DNA of 64,000 bases from CAYRFF01 sp964423575 (GTDB lineage: Bacteria; Bacteroidota; Bacteroidia; Chitinophagales; Saprospiraceae): NCBI GenBank assembly GCA_964423575.1, contig CAYRFF010000010.1:9794-73793 (forward strand), in the 5' to 3' direction. Of the stretch, positions 56,873-64,000 are shown one piece after another. The position numbers were made by a program, and so were the translations under genes. Position 1 is the stretch's first letter. Each line of letters opens with the position of its first letter. Under the pieces are notes generated by a model. The model had not been told where the DNA came from and ran no database searches. It was given only the letters and a program-made list of their open reading frames with translations.

Positions 56873-57305
56873 CGCGGTCAATTTACGACTTTTATAGTTA
56901 ACAGAGGAACGCATGCTAAGGTTCACCCTGTGGAATATGAGCCGAAGGCGAGTGGCGATAGCCATTTCATGGGGTTTAGGCTGAGGCTGTCCCTCGACTA
57001 CGCTCGGGAACCAAGGTTGAACTTCGCCTTACAGGCTTCGCTTAGGAATCGAGGTTAAGGCCAAGATTTAGGTTGAGAAGGTGTAAGATTACAAATCACT
57101 ATCATATCTAACTCACTTCAACACGACCGGATCGGTAAGCCAGCTGGTTACAGCGGATTGCTGAGCCGAGACGATTTAAAAGAAAGCCAGAAAGCATTCC
57201 TTGTCTTATCACGAAACCTCTTTTAATCAGATATGCTCGTTCTTCTCGTTATTATGCATAATTATAAATTGCCAATTATTAATTCATAATTGACAAGCCA
57301 ATTCC
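56873..57305. other. Divergent intergenic region with decayed repeats
   Basis: No gene is visible. The segment at 56985-57060 (CTCGACTACGCTCGGGAACC and neighbours) resembles 27185-27260, and ATAATTGACAA / TTGCCAATTATTAATT units lie just before the PurF-like gene. Confidence 0.45.
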
Positions 57306-57313
57306 TATCTTTG
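57306..57313 (+). promoter_or_regulatory. -7 box of the PurF-like gene
   Basis: TATCTTTG, whose last base is the G of the upstream GTG at 57313. It therefore excludes that codon as a start. Confidence 0.65.
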
Positions 57314-57345
57314 TGCTTTACATAGCAGCCCCAAAAACAGTAACA

Positions 57346-59235
57346 ATGAGCGAGCTTTTAAAGCATGAATGCGGAATCGCTTTCGTCCGACTCCTGAAAC
57401 CACTCCAGTACTATGCCGATAAATATGGAACGGGCCTCTACGGCCTGAGGCAAACGCAATTACTGATGCAGAAAATGCGTAACCGAGGTCAGGACGGTGC
57501 AGGTCTCGCTACAATAAAATTTGATATGCCGCCGGGCAGCAGATACATCAGCAGAAAACGATCCATAGACGGACAATATTTAAAAGATCTGTTCACCAAG
57601 ATATTTGCAAGCTTTAACGATCTAGGTCCTGATAAACTCTGTGATGCAGATTGGTTAAAAATGAACAAGCCTTATATTGGCGAGCTGCATCTGGGACATC
57701 TGCGCTATGCGACGGACAACCCTCATAGTATTGAATCCTGTCATCCATTCCTCAGACAAAACAATTGGATTTCAAGAAACCTCTTGCTTGCGGGAAATTT
57801 TAACCTGACCAATGTCGATGAGCTTTTTCAGGAACTTGTAGAACTCGGTCAGAATCCCAAAGAGAAGTCCGATGCAGTCACTATCCTTGAAAAGATTGGT
57901 CATTTTCTGGACGATGAAGTTGAGCGCCTGTACAACTGGTATAAACCGGAAGGCTATTCCAATCGCGAAGTAAACAAGCTCATCTGCAATGACTTTGATG
58001 TGAAACGGCTGTTACAACGCTCCACGCGGAAATTTGACGGAGGATTTATCATGGCCGGAATGATAGGTCATGGGGATGCCTTTGTACTGAGAGATCAACA
58101 CGGTATAAGACCGGCATTCTACTACAAAAACGAGGATGTGGTCGTCATGGCATCGGAACGTCCGGCAATTCAGACTACATTCCATGTCCCTTATGATGAA
58201 GTAAAAGAAATCCTCCCTGGGCATGCATTGATTATCAAAAAAGATGGCAGAGCATGGCAGGAAAGGATATTTCAGGAAGTAAAACCAAAGAAATGTTCCT
58301 TTGAACGGATTTATTTCTCAAGAGGAACCGACAGAGACATTTACATCGAAAGAAAGAACCTCGGTAGAGCAATGACTGAAAAGGTTATGGAGGCCATTGG
58401 CCGAGATATGGAAAATACGGTTTTCTCTTATATCCCCAATACAGCTGAAACAGCCTTTTATGGTCTTATTGAAGGTATCAAAAGTGATTTAAGAGAGGAA
58501 AGTGCTGAAATCATCGAATCAGAAGACCATTTGTCGAAAGACGAGATTGTACAATTACTCAACAGACATCCACGCATTGAAAAACTGGTAGTCAAAGATG
58601 CCAAGATGAGGACTTTTATCGCTGACGAAATTCTCCGTCAGGATATGGTTGCGCATGTATATGACGTGACTTACGGGATTGTGCGAGACGATATTGATAC
58701 GCTGGTTCTTATCGATGATTCTATCGTGCGCGGCACAACGCTGAAAGACAGTATTATCAGAAGTGTTATGCAGTTGAACCCCAAGCGTCTTATCATTCTG
58801 AGTTCTTCACCACAGATAAGATATCCGGATTGTTATGGAATCGACATGAGTGGGCTGGATGAATTTGTTGCTTTCAGAGCATTGATTTCATTGCTGGAAG
58901 AGGATGGAAAAACGGCATTAATGGAAGAAACATATCAAAAATGCTTAAAGAATCTGGAGCGCAGCAGTGAGAACATTGATAATCCGGTAAAAGCACTTTA
59001 TAAGGAATATAGTATTGACCAGATTACTCAACGCATCAGAGATTTAATCAGGCCCAAGGATATTGACATTGAACTCGATGTTATTTATCAGAATATTGAA
59101 GGCTTACATGCTTCTTGTCCAGGACACACAGGTGACTGGTATTTCACGGGGAATTATCCTACTCCTGGTGGAATGAGAGTTGTGAATAGAGCATTTGTGG
59201 AGTATTATGAGGGTCGGAGTGAGAATATGCCTTGA
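57346..59235 (+). CDS. Amidophosphoribosyltransferase-like protein (long PurF paralog)
   Basis: A 629-aa protein from the ATG at 57346. The N-terminal Ntn-type glutaminase has the catalytic Cys at residue 9 (HECGIAFVRL), not at the very N-terminus; removal of the first eight residues would be needed. NRGQDGAGLAT and GELHLGHLRYAT follow. The C-terminal phosphoribosyltransferase domain has the PRPP loop VLIDDSIVRGTTL. At 629 aa it is longer than ordinary PurF (about 500), with inserts around residues 12-40 and in the linker. It may catalyse the first step of purine synthesis or be a paralog with another substrate. Confidence 0.86.
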   Translation: MSELLKHECGIAFVRLLKPLQYYADKYGTGLYGLRQTQLLMQKMRNRGQDGAGLATIKFDMPPGSRYISRKRSIDGQYLKDLFTKIFASFNDLGPDKLCDADWLKMNKPYIGELHLGHLRYATDNPHSIESCHPFLRQNNWISRNLLLAGNFNLTNVDELFQELVELGQNPKEKSDAVTILEKIGHFLDDEVERLYNWYKPEGYSNREVNKLICNDFDVKRLLQRSTRKFDGGFIMAGMIGHGDAFVLRDQHGIRPAFYYKNEDVVVMASERPAIQTTFHVPYDEVKEILPGHALIIKKDGRAWQERIFQEVKPKKCSFERIYFSRGTDRDIYIERKNLGRAMTEKVMEAIGRDMENTVFSYIPNTAETAFYGLIEGIKSDLREESAEIIESEDHLSKDEIVQLLNRHPRIEKLVVKDAKMRTFIADEILRQDMVAHVYDVTYGIVRDDIDTLVLIDDSIVRGTTLKDSIIRSVMQLNPKRLIILSSSPQIRYPDCYGIDMSGLDEFVAFRALISLLEEDGKTALMEETYQKCLKNLERSSENIDNPVKALYKEYSIDQITQRIRDLIRPKDIDIELDVIYQNIEGLHASCPGHTGDWYFTGNYPTPGGMRVVNRAFVEYYEGRSENMP

Positions 59236-59249
59236 GACAAGCTTACACA

Positions 59250-59344
59250 AAACCCATAAAATGAAGTAAGAGTCTAAAGTTATTTTCAGACATTAACTTA
59301 TCAATCTTAGAGAGAGACCAAGTCCTACCTCATTTTATGGGTTT
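59250..59344. terminator. Long-range inverted repeat between convergent genes
   Basis: AAACCCATAAAATGA (59250-59264) and its exact complement (59330-59344) enclose 65 nt between the PurF-like and T9SS genes. Probably a bidirectional transcription stop. Confidence 0.6.
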
Positions 59345-59352
59345 CCTATTAT

Positions 59353-60957
59353 CTATCTAATTACCCCTATCTTCACAAACTTCTCAGCCGCTCTTGAGCC
59401 ATCTTTAAAATCTATTTTTATAATATAAGTCCCTTCCGGCAATGTAGATATATCCACTTCATCTCTTAACATTATGTCAGATTGAAGTGCCACACCTGAT
59501 ATACTATAAATTGCAAAAGACTTCATCGGCTTTTTACTCTCAACTTTTAATTGATCTCGTGCAGGATTGGGATAAACAAGAATAAAATTCTCTTTCTCTA
59601 TGTGCTTTAAGGATGTACTGAGTCCGAGACTATCGCAAGGACTATCCTTTAAGGCCCCAAGACTATAATTCATATATAAGGGAGCACTTTCTTTATTCAC
59701 ATACGGCAGTGCAAGCCCATTCTGTTCAAATTCACAGGCGACGCCCCGTCGCTCCGGATAGTGTATCACGTGCATATAGGTTGACAGGTCATTTGCCGCG
59801 CTGATATAAATCTTTCCATCGGGTGCCAGAGAAGACCAGGCAAATTGTGTCGGAAGTCGTAATCCTCCCGTATCATCATCTATTGCCTGTGACCAGATAC
59901 CTACCGTATCTCCCGTCATCCACCATTCCTCTTCCATTAAATCATATTGTACCAGTATCGAGGCATTATGCACATATAAATAATTTCCAGAAGCAGAATA
60001 GTCCAGATCAATTCCACCGTAACTATTTAAATCATCCTCCCCGATCTCTATCTCACCCTCTCGCATAGACATAGTCCCATCACATCGATCAAAATCATAT
60101 AAATGAACATATCGTTTATATTCAGGATCTCTCATATCTACTCCTACCGTGGCAAGCATGGAACCTTCAATATTTGGTCTGATAAACCAGATACTGTTAT
60201 TTCTATCGTAGCCAGGTAGGATGACTTCTACATGATCTAAACTAAGCCCCTCAGGGCTTAGTAAAAATACATAAACTCTAAAACAGCTTTCATTTTTACA
60301 GAGAGCCACAGTATTCAACCCTCCGGCAAGCACCCACCAGTCCCTGCCATTTCCATGACGGACCGCAGTTAAAGATGCTGTATTAGCCAGATACTCATCC
60401 CAGTCGTACATAATAAGTTCATTCATTTTTATGATTTCCCAGGTATTTTCAGAAGGATCTCTCTGAAGCTCTGTATAATACAGACTATCAACCCCCATGT
60501 GCACTATCCCCCTCGTAGGATACTGATGAACAACTCCCATCCGATTATCTTCCAATGGTAAAAGAACAAGTGTTCCGGCAGCTCGCGTCCCACAAGTATA
60601 GCCATATCTTTTTTCAAACCCCCTTACCTCACTCTTTGCAAAATAGGTTGGATTCAGAATTTCCTCAGTATTTATTATTTCACCATCTCCATCAAACAAG
60701 TGAAATCCATCTGAGTAGAGAAGCATCTTTCCGGTCTCAGGATCACAATAAGAAGTTACTGCAAGTAAAGATCCCTGGTGATTAACTACATCCACATTTA
60801 CAAGCTCCCCATCCTTAAAAGTCAGACGGTTACTGCTTTTTTCACCCTTATTATTTCTACCCACCACCCAGGTATCTCTTTCATGCTGTGCCTGAAGCTC
60901 TGTAGAAAGGCAGGAAAACAGAGAGAATATGACAGTGATTATCAACAAGTTTTTCAT
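59353..60957 (-). CDS. T9SS-sorted secreted protein
   Basis: A 534-aa protein with a signal peptide (LLIITVIFSLFSCLSTELQAQ). The body resembles the beta-propeller type proteins common among T9SS cargo (NSYGGIDLDYSASGNYLYVHN, FAWSSLAPDGKIYISAAND). The end is the type A sorting domain (VYPNPARDQLKVES, YSISGVALQ, EGTYIIKIDF, AEKFVKIG). The ATG at 60957 lies 11 bp after the stop of the next gene, so the two are probably cotranscribed. Confidence 0.85.
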   Translation of the reverse strand: MKNLLIITVIFSLFSCLSTELQAQHERDTWVVGRNNKGEKSSNRLTFKDGELVNVDVVNHQGSLLAVTSYCDPETGKMLLYSDGFHLFDGDGEIINTEEILNPTYFAKSEVRGFEKRYGYTCGTRAAGTLVLLPLEDNRMGVVHQYPTRGIVHMGVDSLYYTELQRDPSENTWEIIKMNELIMYDWDEYLANTASLTAVRHGNGRDWWVLAGGLNTVALCKNESCFRVYVFLLSPEGLSLDHVEVILPGYDRNNSIWFIRPNIEGSMLATVGVDMRDPEYKRYVHLYDFDRCDGTMSMREGEIEIGEDDLNSYGGIDLDYSASGNYLYVHNASILVQYDLMEEEWWMTGDTVGIWSQAIDDDTGGLRLPTQFAWSSLAPDGKIYISAANDLSTYMHVIHYPERRGVACEFEQNGLALPYVNKESAPLYMNYSLGALKDSPCDSLGLSTSLKHIEKENFILVYPNPARDQLKVESKKPMKSFAIYSISGVALQSDIMLRDEVDISTLPEGTYIIKIDFKDGSRAAEKFVKIGVIR

Positions 60958-60968
60958 AGTCGTAAAAT

Positions 60969-63818
60969 TTAATGGATAATAATCTTTTCGGTCAAATTGC
61001 CGTGTTCACTTTCAATCTTCAGAAAATATACTCCACCTGACAATTCATCGGAAAGATGTATGTTCAATTGCGTCTGCTCTTTAAATTCTGTTGTATAAAC
61101 AGGGGTTCCTTGAAGATTGAATAGCCACAATTTTCCGGAAGCTATTTCTTCTGCTTTCACATGCAACACACCGGAAGATACAGGATTGGGATATATCTGC
61201 CATAATCCGCCATCCGCATTCTCAATTGACCTGGGTGTAGAGGTACTGCAGTTCGCCTCAATCGAGGGTTCAGCTCCTAAAAGAATAGATAATGCTTGTA
61301 ATCTGAGAATTCCATTCTGGTTCAACTCCAGACAAGGAGATTGAGCAGTACTCAGAATAAATAAACTGTCTGAATAAGATAGATTCCTTAAATGAAACAA
61401 TGCTTCCATTTTTAAGGCTTGCTTGTAATTATCTGATGCGGTCGTAGGCGTTGACAAGGTATTAATCACAGGTATAACTGTATTTTGAAGCCTTTGAGTC
61501 CTTTGTTCAACGTAGCTATTCAATATCTCATTCCCTTGTTCAGTAGCATTATTTACTTTTTCAAGTAGTGCCTCACGCTGACTTATATAGCTAAGATAAG
61601 AAATGTCTTGATTAAAATACAGGGAATCGTAATAAGCAATAGAAGTCATATAATCTCCTATAGAACTAAGCGTGTCGTTTAATACCGAGAATTGGCTAAA
61701 GTTCATTGCTGCTCTTAATAAACTATCTGCTGTATAGTACTCAGAGATAGCGTTGCTTAGGCATCCGGTATAAAAGTCCGAAAAAGCGGTACTAAGATTA
61801 TTTGATATATTATAGTCCTTAATTTTAGAATACAGATAAAAATCTTGCTGCCACTGTTGTTCCGCTGTATGTGAACTGGTAATCGCACTATCCACAGCAA
61901 TTAACCTATCTAGTTCCGTTAAAGTGGTGTCACGTATTGAGGTAAACGGCTGAGAAACGCATTTTATATAATCTCCATAACCTTCATATTTTGCTACAAT
62001 TATTGGAAAGCAAGGAGCGGGATCCCTGTGCGTACCAATATCATCTTCATAGACAACATATGTAACAATAAGTCCATCTATAAGCTTATTTCCATCAAAT
62101 ACATTATACTTTTTTGTTGCTGGATGTGATGTACTCCAGTGATTATATTGATACATCTGATCGCCTGTAACTGACCCTTCCCTATGAAAAACTCCCGTTA
62201 TATATTCTTTAAATATAAAGTTATTAATATTCGTATTTTCACAATTCCCCCATATTTCAAGACTCCTAGGTACATTAACAATAGAATTACATTGAAAATC
62301 TGTTCCAGGGCTTCCCAGTATTTTTATTCCTGAGTAATCTGAACCGGTATATCCGGGTTTTCCCATCACACCATTCAGATAAAATCGATTTCGCGCCCCA
62401 CCACTTAATAGGATGCCACTATCGTAATTGCCATTATTGTAATGATTAAGATTTATTATATTCCTATTTATATAGGCTTCCTGAATCCCAGATAAATGCA
62501 TCCCGGCTCTACCATCATCTATTTCAATCACATTATTTGCAATATCAACTCGTTTACCTCGTATTGGCCAGGTCCAGTTAGAAGTATACAATTCCACCAT
62601 TTCTATCCCGATAGCACCCGGTGCATACGACTCCATTGTTATTATCTTATTGTTATCTATTGTTACTTCTCCTGCATTATAGTCAAATAAATATACCCCT
62701 CTATTTTTAATATCCTTCATCAAATTATTACGAATTTTACTTGATACCTGAGCACCTTGAGAATGAATACCGTAATCTGCATTTTCAATATTTAATTTTG
62801 ATACATTAAGGCTACCTTTCATATTATAAATGCCACGGTCAACATTTTTCATTGTAGGAAAGGGCGGAGCATTCTTGCCGGCAGTTTGGAAGCCCTCCAC
62901 CTTAATATAATTTACAATATCGCTAGAATTTCCTCCTTCTTCATCTAAGTCTAATAGTTTATTTACGGCAATGGCATTTCCTTCAGTCGGGTTATCGTAA
63001 TAATCTTGTTCATTCCTTCTTATATTTTCAAAAATATAATTAGAGATATCTAGATGTCCATTTTTTATAACAATTCCATTGGAATGATTTTTCACATATG
63101 AAAAATCACAGCCTCCTCCTATTTTATTCCTAGACAATAAATTGGTATTATTTAATGCGATAGCTATATAGGATTGTTTATAATATTTCCCGGTATAATC
63201 CGGCTTGGATTGTTTTTCGCTATATTTTAATGGAGACGTACAATTAAAATAATTATTACGTAAAGCTAGATTATTTATTTCGCCCTCATATTGTATAAAT
63301 GTAATTATCCCATAAAGGTTACGATTGAACTTATTACTCTCAACAACGGTAATTCCTTTACTACCAATATTAACACCATAAATAGCATCATTAATTTCAC
63401 AATTTTTTATTATAACATTTTCTGCATTAGGGCTGATATTAATACCTTTCCACAATTTATTCTCAAAACTTTGAAATTTACAATTTTCAATTTTCACTAT
63501 TCCTTCAGGATTTGAAATTTCAAATCCTGAAGATCCATCTTTAAATGTAAAAAGGCAATTAGAAAAAAATACTGGTTCATCTATAACTAATGAGCCGTTC
63601 GATATAAAGAACTCTTCATTTTCAATTATATTAGATGTATCCAAATCAAACACGGAAGATATAAAAGTAACTCCATTAATAATTGTCTCATTACCACTTG
63701 TAGCCCATCCCTCACTCCACTGTATATTGTCTATTTCATCCCAAGGATCACAGTTCTGTGACAGAACTTCATTCTGAAACCCTAGTGTCAGGGTAACTAA
63801 TGCAATACAAAAAATGCT
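60969..63818 (-). CDS. Parallel beta-helix T9SS protein, N-terminus out of frame
   Basis: The frame is open for 949 codons, from 63818 to the stop at 60969; the first GTG is at 63653 (894 aa). The 55 codons before it are coding in character and contain the end of a signal peptide (FCIALVTLTLGFQNEVLSQ), but have no ATG, GTG or TTG. An ATG at 63828 is one base out of frame. The protein has right-handed beta-helix repeats (residues 40-480: NAENVIIKNCEINDA, IRNNLMKDIKNRGVYL), a helical segment, and a T9SS sorting domain (YPNPVSSGVLHVKAEE to EKIIIH). Likely a secreted carbohydrate- or surface-binding protein, whose start is damaged, mis-sequenced or ATT. Confidence 0.75.
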   Translation of the reverse strand, partial: SIFCIALVTLTLGFQNEVLSQNCDPWDEIDNIQWSEGWATSGNETIINGVTFISSVFDLDTSNIIENEEFFISNGSLVIDEPVFFSNCLFTFKDGSSGFEISNPEGIVKIENCKFQSFENKLWKGINISPNAENVIIKNCEINDAIYGVNIGSKGITVVESNKFNRNLYGIITFIQYEGEINNLALRNNYFNCTSPLKYSEKQSKPDYTGKYYKQSYIAIALNNTNLLSRNKIGGGCDFSYVKNHSNGIVIKNGHLDISNYIFENIRRNEQDYYDNPTEGNAIAVNKLLDLDEEGGNSSDIVNYIKVEGFQTAGKNAPPFPTMKNVDRGIYNMKGSLNVSKLNIENADYGIHSQGAQVSSKIRNNLMKDIKNRGVYLFDYNAGEVTIDNNKIITMESYAPGAIGIEMVELYTSNWTWPIRGKRVDIANNVIEIDDGRAGMHLSGIQEAYINRNIINLNHYNNGNYDSGILLSGGARNRFYLNGVMGKPGYTGSDYSGIKILGSPGTDFQCNSIVNVPRSLEIWGNCENTNINNFIFKEYITGVFHREGSVTGDQMYQYNHWSTSHPATKKYNVFDGNKLIDGLIVTYVVYEDDIGTHRDPAPCFPIIVAKYEGYGDYIKCVSQPFTSIRDTTLTELDRLIAVDSAITSSHTAEQQWQQDFYLYSKIKDYNISNNLSTAFSDFYTGCLSNAISEYYTADSLLRAAMNFSQFSVLNDTLSSIGDYMTSIAYYDSLYFNQDISYLSYISQREALLEKVNNATEQGNEILNSYVEQRTQRLQNTVIPVINTLSTPTTASDNYKQALKMEALFHLRNLSYSDSLFILSTAQSPCLELNQNGILRLQALSILLGAEPSIEANCSTSTPRSIENADGGLWQIYPNPVSSGVLHVKAEEIASGKLWLFNLQGTPVYTTEFKEQTQLNIHLSDELSGGVYFLKIESEHGNLTEKIIIH

Positions 63819-63828
63819 TTAAAAGCAT

Positions 63829-64000
63829 TTTTTTAAATTTTTTTTCTTTTTTGCTTTTCCATAATGTATGATTTAAGTTAGTCAATGCTTTAAACATACG
63901 AAATTGTTTTATAACTACATTATTTTATTACAATTATTACCAACTAATCCATCTTTTTCCAGTTAAAATAAGAGCATTTCACTCCATTCATTTCAAATCC
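63829..64000. other. AT-rich window end
   Basis: No gene is seen. Poly-A/T runs dominate at 63829-63860. Confidence 0.5.

Overview
The window comes from a member of the Bacteroidota. The evidence is the TAnnTTTG -7 boxes in front of many genes, the compact rpsF-rpsR-rplI operon, several large secreted proteins with type IX secretion (T9SS) C-terminal sorting domains, low GC, and household genes typical of the phylum (HPPD, alpha/beta hydrolase-OsmC fusion, long PurF-like protein). A Saprospirales/Chitinophagales relative is my guess, but the genus cannot be told from sequence alone.

Layout. 1-800: a cluster of REP-like palindromes beside a REP-associated (Y1/HUH) transposase. 1.3-2.1 kb: an AbiEi-like antitoxin with no toxin partner and a perfect palindrome in its promoter. 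2.2-2.5 kb: a nested, cloverleaf-like inverted-repeat element. 2.5-16.6 kb: an unusual defence-type island, all on the minus strand. It holds HsdS, HsdM (no HsdR in the window), a receiver-domain protein, a methylase/half-HsdS/histidine-kinase fusion, a WYL regulator, a second receiver protein, a second methylase/HsdS/kinase fusion, and an SF1 helicase. Three promoters in the island carry the same 15-bp operator exactly 11 nt upstream of the -7 box, so the WYL protein probably controls itself and both kinase operons. This is the best candidate for an undescribed system: two-component signalling in which the sensor is a type I methylase-like DNA-binding module and the receiver carries an unknown all-helical output domain.

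16.9-21.5 kb: five paralogous genes of unknown family. Four have upstream leaders with a hairpin whose two arms covary between copies, and a fifth leader is orphaned. 20-22.5 kb: intergenic repeats, including a long GT microsatellite. 22.5-32 kb: a secreted nuclease, a T9SS protein broken by an amber codon, two related 167-aa proteins, a beta-barrel protein, a LysM glucosaminidase, and another T9SS protein. 32-38 kb: a TPR lipoprotein, dodecin, the S6-S18-L9 operon, a UbiA prenyltransferase and HPPD. 38-46.7 kb: a second Y1 transposase relative that has lost its catalytic tyrosine, an SDR oxidoreductase, a queuosine-tRNA mannosyltransferase-like protein, tRNA-Ala(GGC), a TraB/GumN protein, a SulP transporter and a BspA-like surface protein. 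46.8-56.9 kb: hydrolase-OsmC, M28 peptidase and cysS as one operon; then a small membrane protein, mutL, two rhomboids and an EEP-family phosphodiesterase as another. 57.3-64 kb: a PurF-like amidotransferase and two T9SS proteins, the last apparently with its signal peptide out of frame.

The core half (32-60 kb) is ordinary chromosomal content. The first 22 kb is accessory: defence genes, tandem paralogs and repeats. All functional calls rest on reading motifs by eye; no database search was run.
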